A DNA stretch of 21,292 nucleotides. Source: Pelosinus fermentans. GTDB lineage: Bacteria > Bacillota > Negativicutes > DSM-13327. Positions 1 through 7,272 of this stretch are shown here, one piece after another. The DNA lies in assembly GCA_002434245.1 (NCBI GenBank), contig DJJR01000016.1, positions 1 to 21,292 on the forward strand. The letters run 5' to 3'. Numbering within the stretch: the first letter of the stretch is position 1; each line of letters starts with the position of its first letter. The position numbers were made by a program, and so were the translations under genes. The notes beneath the pieces are model-generated. The model had not been told where the DNA came from. It did not search any database and was given only the letters and a program-made list of their open reading frames with translations.

Positions 1-118
1 ATCCAGTGACGATAGCTGTGGGGTTCCACCTGTTCCCATACCGAACACAGTAGTTAAGCCCACATACGTCGAAAGTACTTGGTTGGAAACGACCTGGGAG
101 GATAGATAGTTGCTGGTT
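1..118 (+). rRNA. rrf: 5S ribosomal RNA (5' end at or just outside the window edge)
   Basis: This is the 5S rRNA of the large ribosomal subunit. The core 'ccgaacacag' with 'gttaagcc' shortly after it is the conserved 5S loop region, and the 5' 'ccag' pairs with 'ctgg' at 113-116 to form helix I. The length of about 118 nt fits a full 5S, so at most a few 5' bases are missing. A strong terminator follows at once, so this is probably the last gene of an rRNA operon whose 16S and 23S lie to the left. The exact ends are estimated. Confidence 0.95.
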
Positions 119-122
119 AATT

Positions 123-152
123 AAAAAGCACTCATTTACGTGAGTGCTTTTT
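123..152 (+). terminator. Intrinsic terminator of the rRNA operon
   Basis: A 12-bp perfect stem (123-134 with 141-152) and a 6-nt loop, with the stem ending in five T residues. It begins about 5 nt after the 5S, as expected at the end of an rRNA operon. Confidence 0.9.
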
Positions 153-187
153 CTCATATAATGAGAAGTATTGATATTTAGAAGAGT

Positions 188-230
188 AAATCCCTTATGA
201 GCATTGAAAAGTCACGTTCATAAGGGATTT
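188..230. repeat. 13-bp perfect inverted repeat, 17-nt loop
   Basis: Arms 188-200 and 218-230 are perfect reverse complements (AAATCCCTTATGA and its complement). The hairpin lies between the rRNA terminator and the fba terminator and touches no gene. It ends in AAA/TTT but lacks a long T run on either strand, so it could be a weak backup terminator or the remains of another element. Confidence 0.6.
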
Positions 231-277
231 TATTGCGCTCTATTAATGAAATGTGAAAGTGATTCGATTAGGAGCCT

Positions 278-310
278 AAAAAAGCTGAGACGTTATATCT
301 CAGCTTTTTT
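278..310 (-). terminator. Terminator of fba, bidirectional
   Basis: Arms 278-290 and 298-310 form a 13-bp stem with A and T tracts at its base. On the minus strand it starts one base after the fba stop codon and ends in six T residues. It could also stop readthrough from the rRNA operon. Confidence 0.9.
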
Positions 311-311
311 A

Positions 312-1241
312 TTATAAACGGTTACTGCAGTTTAGTACATTTTTAATTTTATGTTTAACCATGTTCTTAATCGCTTCTCGAGCTGGTTTTAAGTATTGGC
401 GAGGATCAAAATCACTAGGATTATTGACAAAATGTTCACGAATAGAAGCTGTCATAGCCAAGCGTAAATCGGTATCAATATTAATTTTGCAAACCCCGAA
501 TTTTCCTGCGCGTAATAACATATCTTCAGGTACACCTTGAGCACCTGGGATGTGTCCACCGAATTGATTGCATTTTGCAACGAATTCAGGAAGTACAGTA
601 GATGCACCGTGAAGTACTAATGGATAATTAGGTAATAGACTAGAGATCTTTTCTAAACGGGCATAATCAAGACTTGGTTCACCTTTAAATTTATAAGCTC
701 CATGGCTCGTTCCAATCGCAATAGCAAGTGAGTCACAGCCTGTACGTTCAACGAATTCTACCGCTTCATCAGGATCAGTATAAGTCGCATCTTTGGCAGA
801 TACTTTGACGGCATCTTCAACGCCCGCAAGCTTACCTAATTCAGCTTCTACGACTACACCATGTGCGTGAGCGTATTCTACTACCTTTTTTGTTAAAGCA
901 ATATTTTCTTCAAAAGAATACTTTGAGCCGTCAATCATAACTGAACTAAAGCCGCCATCAATACAAGATTTACAAATTTCGAAATCATCCCCATGATCCA
1001 AATGCAATGCAATGGGTAGACCTGAATCTTCTAGTGCCGCTTCTACTAATTTCGTAAGATAAATATGTTTTGCATATTTACGAGCTCCTGCAGACACTTG
1101 TAGAATAAGTGGAGCTTGCTCCTCTTTAGCAGCGTCAACAATCCCCTGAATAATTTCCATATTGTTGACATTGAAAGCGCCAACTGCATATTGACCGTCG
1201 TAAGCTTTTTTGAACATTTCTTTCGTTGTAACTAATGGCAA
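312..1241 (-). CDS. fba: Class II fructose-1,6-bisphosphate aldolase
   Basis: A 309-aa zinc-dependent cytoplasmic aldolase that cleaves fructose-1,6-bisphosphate to dihydroxyacetone phosphate and glyceraldehyde-3-phosphate in glycolysis, and runs in reverse in gluconeogenesis. The motif HLDHGDD places the catalytic Asp at residue 82 and a zinc-ligand His at 83. VEAELG (131-136), the His in GTSH (180) and LHGAST (His211) complete the family pattern. The start is TTG, seven bases after AGGAGG. It has its own promoter and terminator, so it is probably monocistronic. A tagatose-bisphosphate aldolase cannot be fully excluded, since the families are homologous, but this housekeeping-style context favours FBP aldolase. 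Confidence 0.93.
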   Translation of the reverse strand: MPLVTTKEMFKKAYDGQYAVGAFNVNNMEIIQGIVDAAKEEQAPLILQVSAGARKYAKHIYLTKLVEAALEDSGLPIALHLDHGDDFEICKSCIDGGFSSVMIDGSKYSFEENIALTKKVVEYAHAHGVVVEAELGKLAGVEDAVKVSAKDATYTDPDEAVEFVERTGCDSLAIAIGTSHGAYKFKGEPSLDYARLEKISSLLPNYPLVLHGASTVLPEFVAKCNQFGGHIPGAQGVPEDMLLRAGKFGVCKINIDTDLRLAMTASIREHFVNNPSDFDPRQYLKPAREAIKNMVKHKIKNVLNCSNRL

Positions 1242-1274
1242 AGTAATTCCTCCTAAAAGTTTTTTACTATGTTA

Positions 1275-1303
1275 ATTATACCAGATTTTAGCAGGATTGT
1301 GTA
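1275..1303 (-). promoter_or_regulatory. Probable sigma-A promoter of fba
   Basis: On the minus strand a perfect TATAAT (1275-1280) with an upstream TG (extended -10) is separated by 17 bp from TACACA (1298-1303, 4 of 6 matches to TTGACA). It lies 34 bp upstream of the fba start codon. Assigned by eye. Confidence 0.65.
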
Positions 1304-1385
1304 CAAAAAGTATGCTAAAAGTTGAATGTTTTTAGTAACTGTTTATGCCGTATCTTTACTTTTATTTTGGATTTCGAAAAGTAGA

Positions 1386-2270
1386 CTAAGTTTCATGACA
1401 GGAAAGCTTGTCAATGACGTTTAATATGTCATTTGGAAGCTGACTGGTTACATCAATGACTTTACCTGAAAGAGGATGTGTAAAATAAAGTCTTGCGGCA
1501 TGTAAAGCTTGGCGGGAGATTAATTCTCTTGAACCTCCGTATAAATCATCTCCTATAATTGGATGACCAAGATGGGAGAGGTGGACTCGAATTTGGTGGG
1601 TGCGTCCAGTCAAGAGCATTAATTGGACAATACTAGCATTTTTCAATGGCTTGAGTACTTGATAGCAAGTCATGGCATGCTGTCCCTTGGGGTCAATGAT
1701 ACGTTGGATAATACTATCAGGATGCCTGGCAATGGGGGCGTCTATAGTGCCTTCTGATGGTTTTATGATGCCTGTTGTAATTGCGATATACTGTCTGTTA
1801 ATATTCTTAGCGCCATTAACGGATAAAAGGTGTTGAATATGAGGGTATTTTGCAATCAGCACTAAACCTGAAGTATTGCGATCTAAGCGGTGGACAGGAT
1901 GAAAGGCGTAAGAGTGTCCCTGGGTATGAAAATAGTGCATAATGGCATTTCCTAATGTGGCTGTATGTTCAGATGTTGTTGGATGGACTAATATTCCGGC
2001 TGGTTTATCGATAATGAGCAAGGTGTCATCTTCATAAGATATATGCAGGGGAATATTTGTAGGTACAATATCACAAGGCTGCAGCCAATAAAGTGTAATG
2101 GCATCGCCTGGAAAAATCACATGTGTTATAGTCGTTTCTTTTCCATTGACTATGATGGAACCTGTATTTTTTATTTTTCGCCATATTGTAAGAGAAAGGC
2201 CGATATGGGAGCGTAAGTATTCCTTAATTGGCATAGGCGATAGGACCTGTGGTACGATGAGATCTAACAT
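1386..2270 (-). CDS. RluA-family rRNA pseudouridine synthase
   Basis: A 294-aa enzyme expected to isomerise specific uridines in 23S rRNA (or tRNA) to pseudouridine. An S4-like RNA-binding region covers about residues 14-62. The catalytic domain follows, with HRLDRNTSGL at 127-136, whose Asp130 is the expected nucleophile, and TGRTHQIRVHL further on, the second conserved RluA/RluD motif. Start ATG lies four bases after AGGAGT. Several RluA paralogues usually coexist in Firmicutes, so the exact target uridine is not predictable. It lies between fba and an unrelated gene, and I see no clear terminator right after its stop. Confidence 0.9.
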   Translation of the reverse strand: MLDLIVPQVLSPMPIKEYLRSHIGLSLTIWRKIKNTGSIIVNGKETTITHVIFPGDAITLYWLQPCDIVPTNIPLHISYEDDTLLIIDKPAGILVHPTTSEHTATLGNAIMHYFHTQGHSYAFHPVHRLDRNTSGLVLIAKYPHIQHLLSVNGAKNINRQYIAITTGIIKPSEGTIDAPIARHPDSIIQRIIDPKGQHAMTCYQVLKPLKNASIVQLMLLTGRTHQIRVHLSHLGHPIIGDDLYGGSRELISRQALHAARLYFTHPLSGKVIDVTSQLPNDILNVIDKLSCHET

Positions 2271-2367
2271 GGGTACTCCTTAATGTGTAATATTATGTTT
2301 AGTATTCTTTATTGTGCAATGTTTTATTTTCGCTAAATAAAGCAAAAGTTCCTCTTAATGAATTAAA

Positions 2368-2455
2368 CACAAAGACAATATGCTGATCTACAGCATAACA
2401 AGGAACACAAATAATGTATAGAAATATTTGTGTTCCTTGTGTCTTTGTGCTTTTT
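2368..2455. ncRNA. Candidate structured element: perfect three-way junction
   Basis: Three perfectly complementary helices nest as a three-way junction. The outer stem is 10 bp (2368-2377 with 2440-2449), arm 1 is 7 bp with a 5-nt loop (2379-2385 with 2391-2397), and arm 2 is 15 bp with an 11-nt loop (2399-2413 with 2425-2439). Only A2378 and A2398 are unpaired at the junction. On the plus strand it is followed by CTTTTT (2450-2455), suggesting a transcript ending there. On the minus strand it would lie between the stop at 2480 and the pseudouridine synthase start. There are no mismatches or wobbles, so the strand is undecided and a DNA-level cruciform is possible. I do not recognise it as a known RNA family. 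Confidence 0.55.
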
Positions 2456-2479
2456 AAAAAGGAATATCACTTCAGGACG

Positions 2480-2944
2480 TTACATTAAATTTTGTGTCAT
2501 CGTGATAAGGTGAGCAATATGTTCTCGTTCCATGTTTGAGGATTCTTGGAAATAGTCATTCATAGGATTACCACGTAAGCTAAAAATATGTTCCATTCGG
2601 TGGTGTCGGCGCAATAAGGCAAGTAAGAGATAGATGACAAATCCACGCTGTAAGCTGAGTTGTCTTTCCTTTGCATTGTGGAATTCTCCTTCTCTCATAC
2701 TATACTTTTTTATGGAAGCACTCATTGCCTCATCGTGCATAGAAATAAGATGAATAATATCCATGTAGGCATCCCAGTGATTTACAGAGATATCATCAAG
2801 ACTATCGCGAGTAGTATCCGTGGCTTGCTCAGCTGCTTCTAATGTAGTATACATTAAATCCAGTTGTTCAATCGCTTCTGTATGAAGCATACGCATATGC
2901 TCTAAGTCCATTGACATAGGTTTTTTACTCTGGGCTCTTTTCAA
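2480..2944 (-). CDS. Unrecognised 154-aa, largely helical protein
   Basis: I do not recognise this protein. It is rich in His, Met and charged residues and looks helical throughout. It starts KRAQSKKPMSMDLEHMRMLH and carries a short hydrophobic stretch, GFVIYLLLALL, at about 100-110 followed by RRHHRMEHIF. The hydrophobic stretch is too short for a confident membrane helix. The start is TTG, eight bases after AGGAGG, which supports a real gene. Its start lies about 85 bases downstream of the Cys-rich gene's stop on the same strand, so the two may be co-transcribed. A spore-related role would be a guess from neighbourhood only. Confidence 0.7.
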   Translation of the reverse strand: MKRAQSKKPMSMDLEHMRMLHTEAIEQLDLMYTTLEAAEQATDTTRDSLDDISVNHWDAYMDIIHLISMHDEAMSASIKKYSMREGEFHNAKERQLSLQRGFVIYLLLALLRRHHRMEHIFSLRGNPMNDYFQESSNMEREHIAHLITMTQNLM

Positions 2945-3028
2945 CAGGGTAACCTCCTTAAAACAGCGACTTTTGCCACATAGTATGCAATAAGCGAATG
3001 GAAGGTGAAGGATTAGCTAGATTTTTTA

Positions 3029-3361
3029 TTAACGATGTGATTTAGGACCAATAAAACGAATCATTTTGATGGGTACCATCATAGAGAGTGGTCTTTTACG
3101 CATACAAACATTTACGATGATAAAATCGCAGCCTACATAGCAGAGCGAGCCACAAAAAGAATCTTGGTGACAAAGGCGCGCGTCAACGGAGAATATTACA
3201 TCATCACCTAACATACATAATAGGCGATCTTTAAACGAATTATCAGGATATGAGTATGGTTTAGCTGAGGTACAACATTCTTGGGGCATCATCTTTTTGT
3301 CCATGTAGTCACAGCATGGGTCCATTTCTTCATGATACCAATGTGGATATTTGCCATCCAT
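3029..3361 (-). CDS. Small Cys-rich protein, possibly spore-coat related
   Basis: A 110-aa protein of unknown function. The start chosen is the ATG at 3361 (MDGKYPHWYHEEMDPCC), ten bases after AGGAGG; the reading frame extends 40 codons further upstream but has no comparable ribosome binding site there. There are ten cysteines, including two CC pairs (DPCC, ECC) and single Cys residues spread through a beta-rich stretch (LCMLGDDVIFSVDARLC). The C-terminus is basic. Cys-rich, Tyr/His-containing small proteins are common in spore coats and in metal-binding proteins. The sporulation assignment is inference and no catalytic motif is visible. Confidence 0.65.
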   Translation of the reverse strand: MDGKYPHWYHEEMDPCCDYMDKKMMPQECCTSAKPYSYPDNSFKDRLLCMLGDDVIFSVDARLCHQDSFCGSLCYVGCDFIIVNVCMRKRPLSMMVPIKMIRFIGPKSHR

Positions 3362-3651
3362 AACTTGATAGCCTCCTTTATTGATATTTTCTTGGAGTAT
3401 ATGATACATCATATGAAGAACAGAGACATAATGATACTGCCAGTAAACTTTTTTTCGAGAATTTATAAGACTTTTTTGCAAAATATATGAATTATTTTTT
3501 GATCGAAGGTATTATTTTGGTTATTGTGGGATATATTTCTATTTAAAATTAAAAATTCTGTGTAAAATAAATATTATTGCAAAATATGCAGGAAAAAAAA
3601 TGTTAGTTTCGAATTTATAAGTGTTAAGTGCTTACAATGAGGTGATTTTTT

Positions 3652-3903
3652 TTGGAAATAATGAAAAATAGTAATATTATCATGTATGGCTTTCTTGTAT
3701 GGTTATTTATTGCGCCGAGGAACAATAGTTCGCGATATGGTGAATTCTTTTTGGCCTATATGGCGGCTTTATTGTTTAGTTTAGTTGGTAGTTCCGAACT
3801 TCTTATGGTTAAGCCAGCAGCTTTTTTCTTCACGATAGGCGGTGTATTTGCCTTCGTTTATGTTGTGATGCGTAAAACGATTCACATAGCAATAAAAAAA
3901 TAA
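3652..3903 (+). CDS. Small integral membrane protein
   Basis: An 83-aa hydrophobic protein of unknown function. Likely membrane segments lie at about residues 8-22, 32-50 and 56-72, followed by a basic tail ([10 protein letters not shown]). The start is TTG, six bases after GAGGTGA; the in-frame ATG three codons later is too far from that site. It ends about 20 bases before yajQ on the same strand, so the two may share a transcript. No family recognised. Confidence 0.65.
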   Translation: MEIMKNSNIIMYGFLVWLFIAPRNNSSRYGEFFLAYMAALLFSLVGSSELLMVKPAAFFFTIGGVFAFVYVVMRKTIHIAIKK

Positions 3904-3925
3904 ATATAAAAATGGAGGTCATCCT

Positions 3926-4420
3926 ATGGCTAAAGATTGTTCCTTCGATGTGGTTTCAGAGGTTGATATGCAAGAAGTTGATAATGCAGTAAATCAGACA
4001 ACGAAAGAAATCAGCCAACGCTTTGATTTTCGTGGTAGTAAGGCTTCTGTAACTTTAGAGGGCATTGAGATCAAAGTAGCTGCTGATGATGATTACAAAC
4101 TGAAGAATGTAGTAGAGATTTTACAAGCAAAAGTTATTAAGAGAGGAATCTCATTAAAAAACTTAGATTATGGAAAAGTGGAAGCCGCTTTTAGTGGCAC
4201 AGCTCGTCAGATTATCAAAATAAAAAAGGGTATTGACAAAGAGAATGCGAAAGATGTAATTTCTTCCCTTAAAAATAGTAAAATAAAGGTACAAGCTCAG
4301 CTGATGGACGACCAAGTACGCGTATCAGGTAAAAATAAAGATGATTTGCAAAATGCAATTGCCCATCTGAAACAAGGTGATTTTAAGATTGCTCTTCAGT
4401 TTGTTAATTTTCGTTCATAA
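3926..4420 (+). CDS. yajQ: YajQ-family cyclic-di-GMP / nucleotide-binding protein
   Basis: A 164-aa cytoplasmic protein matching the YajQ family in length and motifs. The N-terminus ([18 protein letters not shown]), the stretch QRFDFRGSK and the C-terminal LQFVNFRS are family hallmarks. Members form two ferredoxin-like domains and some bind cyclic di-GMP as regulators; the role in Firmicutes is poorly known. Start ATG lies seven bases after GGAGG. A shared terminator separates it from convergent uraA. Confidence 0.92.
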   Translation: MAKDCSFDVVSEVDMQEVDNAVNQTTKEISQRFDFRGSKASVTLEGIEIKVAADDDYKLKNVVEILQAKVIKRGISLKNLDYGKVEAAFSGTARQIIKIKKGIDKENAKDVISSLKNSKIKVQAQLMDDQVRVSGKNKDDLQNAIAHLKQGDFKIALQFVNFRS

Positions 4421-4450
4421 AAAAGACTTCCGCAAAAGCGGAAGTCTTTT
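4421..4450. terminator. Bidirectional terminator between yajQ and uraA
   Basis: A 13-bp perfect stem (4421-4433 with 4438-4450) with an AAAA loop, an A tract at its 5' side and a T tract at its 3' side. It starts right after the yajQ stop and lies 30 bases beyond the uraA stop, serving both converging genes. Confidence 0.9.
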
Positions 4451-4479
4451 TCATGAATGATTTAACTTTCTAAAGAGCT

Positions 4480-5733
4480 TTAGATTTTATCATTTGTTAA
4501 TCCCAAAAGGTCTAGTGCTTTAAAGCTTAAGCTAAGTAAGATGGAGACGATTGTTGCTAAAGCCATACCTTTCATGGTGACGGTGCCGATTGTAATACTG
4601 GCTCCGCTAATACCTAGAATTAATACGATAGAAGTTAAAATGAGATTTCGGGAACGACTGTAATCTACCTTTGATTCTACAAGTATACGTATTCCAGAAG
4701 CCGCAATGACACCGAATAATAATAGGGAGACTCCGCCCATTACCGGTACTGGAATACTTTGAATAGCAGCAGCCAGCTTGCCGATGAAAGAAAGAACAAT
4801 TGCGAGGATGGCAGCACCACCAATAACTTGTACACTATACACTTTAGTAATCGCCATTACACCAATATTTTCACCGTAAGTAGTGTTGGGGGTGGAGCCG
4901 AAGAATCCTGAAACGATAGTGGATAAACCATTGCCGAATAATGAACGGTGCAGTCCTGGATTCTGTGTTAAATCCCGACCTACGATATTTCCAGTGACTA
5001 CGAGATGCCCAATATGCTCAGCGATTACGACTAATGCTGCAGGTAAGATAATCGCAATTGCATTAAAGTTGAACTCAGGAGAATATATGGTGGGAGCAGC
5101 AAACCAAGGAGCGGCAGCTATAATGCTTAAATCGACTAATCCAAGCAGGAAGGCTGCTACATAACCAGCAAGTACACCGATCAGAATTGGAATGATCGCT
5201 AAGAAACCACGGAACATGATGGAACCTATGATTGTAACCGCTAACGTAAACAGTGAGACTAAAATAACATGAGGATCGAGTGTTTTGGCTGTAAGGCCTG
5301 CCATATCAGCAGCAACAGGTGCTAGCTCTAATCCAATTACAGCAACAATAGCGCCCATTGCAGCGGGTGGGAAGACAGTATCAATCCATTTCGTACCAAT
5401 GATGCCAATTAGAAATGAAACAAGAGAAAATACGACGCCAGCAGCTATAAAGCCACCGAGAGCTGCATTATAGCCATATTGAGGCAGAACAATAAAGACC
5501 GGTGAAATAAAAGCAAAACTAGAGCCCAAATAGGCAGGAATTTTACCTTTGCAGATAAAAAGGTATAAAAATGTACCAATACCATTAAATAGTAGAATGG
5601 TTGCAGGATTCACCTTAAATAAAATAGGAACTAGTACAGTAGCACCAAACATAGCAAATAAATGTTGCAGGCTGAGGGGAAATAATTGGAGCAAGGGCAG
5701 TTTTTCTTCTACTTGAATAACACGCGTATTCAT
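4480..5733 (-). CDS. uraA: Uracil permease (NCS2 family)
   Basis: A 417-aa polytopic membrane protein that imports uracil with protons for pyrimidine salvage. AEHIGHLVVTGNIVGRD (238-254) and GSTPNTTYGENIGV (279-292) are the NCS2 substrate-site motifs. Glu239, His243 and Glu288 align with the uracil and proton-coupling residues of E. coli UraA (Glu241, His245, Glu290). The N-terminus QLFPLSLQHLFAMFGATVLVP is typical of uracil carriers. Start ATG lies five bases after AGGAGG. The leader carries a PyrR-type attenuator, which supports uracil over xanthine as the substrate and predicts repression when UMP/UTP is plentiful. Confidence 0.95.
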   Translation of the reverse strand: MNTRVIQVEEKLPLLQLFPLSLQHLFAMFGATVLVPILFKVNPATILLFNGIGTFLYLFICKGKIPAYLGSSFAFISPVFIVLPQYGYNAALGGFIAAGVVFSLVSFLIGIIGTKWIDTVFPPAAMGAIVAVIGLELAPVAADMAGLTAKTLDPHVILVSLFTLAVTIIGSIMFRGFLAIIPILIGVLAGYVAAFLLGLVDLSIIAAAPWFAAPTIYSPEFNFNAIAIILPAALVVIAEHIGHLVVTGNIVGRDLTQNPGLHRSLFGNGLSTIVSGFFGSTPNTTYGENIGVMAITKVYSVQVIGGAAILAIVLSFIGKLAAAIQSIPVPVMGGVSLLLFGVIAASGIRILVESKVDYSRSRNLILTSIVLILGISGASITIGTVTMKGMALATIVSILLSLSFKALDLLGLTNDKI

Positions 5734-5770
5734 ATAATCCTCCTTAATAGTACCTTAGCACACAATAAAA

Positions 5771-5797
5771 AAGACTCTTACCAGAGTAAGAAGTCTT
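5771..5797 (-). terminator. Attenuator terminator in the uraA leader
   Basis: Minus-strand hairpin made of outer AAGACT/AGTCTT (5792-5797 with 5771-5776) and inner CTTAC/GTAAG arms with one bulged base, followed by a T tract on the minus strand. It lies between the PyrR site and the uraA ribosome binding site, so it acts before the gene, as an attenuator. Confidence 0.88.
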
Positions 5798-5841
5798 AAG
5801 GTCAATACAGGACAGGCCTAGTTAAAGCCATATCATTGTGT

Positions 5842-5874
5842 ACCTTATTAGCCTCTCTGGACTAACTTAAAGGT
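5842..5874 (-). promoter_or_regulatory. PyrR-binding anti-antiterminator of the uraA leader
   Basis: The minus-strand RNA contains AGUCCAGAGAGGCU (5850-5863), the hallmark PyrR-binding loop of Firmicute pyr leaders, closed by an ACCUU/AAGGU stem (5870-5874 with 5842-5846). In known systems UMP-bound PyrR stabilises this hairpin, which blocks the antiterminator and lets the terminator form. A plausible antiterminator pairs 5835-5846 with 5798-5806, using the same AAGGU arm; CCAGAG in the PyrR loop can also pair with CUCUGG in the terminator loop. The switching fold is not computed. Confidence 0.9.
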
Positions 5875-5885
5875 TATTTTATTAA

Positions 5886-5914
5886 AATGTACCATAAAAC
5901 ATATTGTTTGTCTA
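5886..5914 (-). promoter_or_regulatory. Probable sigma-A promoter of uraA
   Basis: Minus-strand TAGACA (5909-5914, 5 of 6 matches) and TACATT (5886-5891, 4 of 6) with a 17-bp spacer. Transcription would begin near 5879, immediately ahead of the PyrR-binding hairpin, as expected for an attenuated leader. Confidence 0.6.
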
Positions 5915-6027
5915 TTATTTTATAAAAATAACTGGGCAGATATAGATCTTTAGTTTACAATAGAGAATAGGAAAAAATATCTATAATATGAATGCTGTAT
6001 GGGATTTAGCTGAGAGGTGTAAATAGA

Positions 6028-7149
6028 ATGGCTAGAAAAAAAGATGACCAGGGCGTACGAATACAATCTGGTGTAAGACAGGATAAAGGTAAAGTGTATG
6101 TTGATGAATTATATTTTCGTCATGTAGATCAGATGGAGCGTTGGCGCCAAGAATACGAGTATTCTCAATCGGTAGAAAATGCATTGATTGGAATTAGTAA
6201 GTTAGATTATGAAGAAGTTGATTATACCTCATTGAAGGTTAGAAACCCATGGAACGAACGAACGGTGCCTGATTGTTCCGGTGTACTGGAGAAAGTAAGA
6301 ATTGAAGAAGAACGTAAATTTGTTATGCCTATTATCATGCATACAGGTTTATTAGTAATTTTTTTAGTTATATTGCTTGTCAGTAGTAATGTGATTGCAT
6401 TATGGATATCTGGAATTGGTGTGGTTACGTTGCTGGTATTAGTCGTTATGTTGCTGCAAAAGCGTCATCAGGAGATTGAACGTATTGTTCGAGAAAAGAA
6501 AAAAGAAATTGATGATTGGATTGAAAATGAAGAACGGTTAATTAAAGAAGAAAAAGAGAAGCATGAACATGAGGAAGATGAGCGTATTAAAGCAATTGAA
6601 CGTTTATTAGCAGGAGATATTGCTGCTATTTTTGCAAAAATTGACCAGGTGTTAACAGCAGCTCCCTTTCCTTTTCATGTAAGTGCAGATATTGCTGTAT
6701 ATATGAATATTCCCTCGGTGAAGATCTGGCTGCCACCAAAATCGATTATTCCTACGCAAATTTGTTCTTTGCAGTCATCAGGAAGACCTAGTTTTCAGGA
6801 AAAGGAAATACGTACAATTAATAAACAGTATTTTGAATTATGCGCAGCGATTTCCATGAGAGTAATGTCTTTAATCTATGCTCATATACCGTCTTTTGAT
6901 ATAGGATATATTTATGGAATGTCAAAGGACGGCAGAAATACAGAATGTTTGTTTACCAGTAAATTGGAGCGTTCAATAGTAGAAGATGCTTGTCATGCAG
7001 CTAATGGTTTAGCTGCCCTGCAGATTCTTAAAGCTACGTTTGATTGTGATACTTCCCTTTCTTTAATACCCTTTGAGTTCGATGATCCAATGGAATGGGA
7101 CAATGTAGAAACGAAATTAGTGCGTAATGTTCATGTGGATGTGTCTTAA
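6028..7149 (+). CDS. Unrecognised two-helix membrane protein with coiled coil
   Basis: A 373-aa protein that I cannot assign to a family. A charged N-terminal region (1-98) includes Trp/Tyr-rich WRQEYEYSQSVENALIG. Two adjacent membrane helices follow at about 99-119 and 122-144, then a strongly charged helical or coiled-coil stretch (145-194, with REKKKEIDDWIENEERLIKE). The C-terminal domain (195-373) looks mixed alpha/beta and contains FPFHVSADIAVYMNIPSVKI and FDIGYIYGMSKDGRNTECLF. The close helix pair suggests a hairpin with both ends in the cytoplasm. Start ATG lies eight bases after GAGAGGTG. It appears monocistronic, divergent from uraA. No enzyme motif is visible. Confidence 0.85.
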   Translation: MARKKDDQGVRIQSGVRQDKGKVYVDELYFRHVDQMERWRQEYEYSQSVENALIGISKLDYEEVDYTSLKVRNPWNERTVPDCSGVLEKVRIEEERKFVMPIIMHTGLLVIFLVILLVSSNVIALWISGIGVVTLLVLVVMLLQKRHQEIERIVREKKKEIDDWIENEERLIKEEKEKHEHEEDERIKAIERLLAGDIAAIFAKIDQVLTAAPFPFHVSADIAVYMNIPSVKIWLPPKSIIPTQICSLQSSGRPSFQEKEIRTINKQYFELCAAISMRVMSLIYAHIPSFDIGYIYGMSKDGRNTECLFTSKLERSIVEDACHAANGLAALQILKATFDCDTSLSLIPFEFDDPMEWDNVETKLVRNVHVDVS

Positions 7150-7272
7150 CAATGCTACATGAACAAATTATAGTAAAAAATATAAAATAAAAGGGATTTT
7201 TGATTTGTTAGCAAATATATGTAATAGTAGTAAGACATACTAAAACTAAAAATAAAAGGAGGGTTTTGATTT

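Noticed and set aside
4883..5473. Plus-strand reading frames inside uraA
   Set aside because: They run antisense to a well-matched permease, lack ribosome binding sites and have low-complexity Ala/Thr/Pro composition typical of antisense frames of membrane proteins.
5740..5890. Purine riboswitch in the uraA leader
   Set aside because: The paired loops and junction of purine riboswitches are absent, while the PyrR-binding loop is an exact-looking match.
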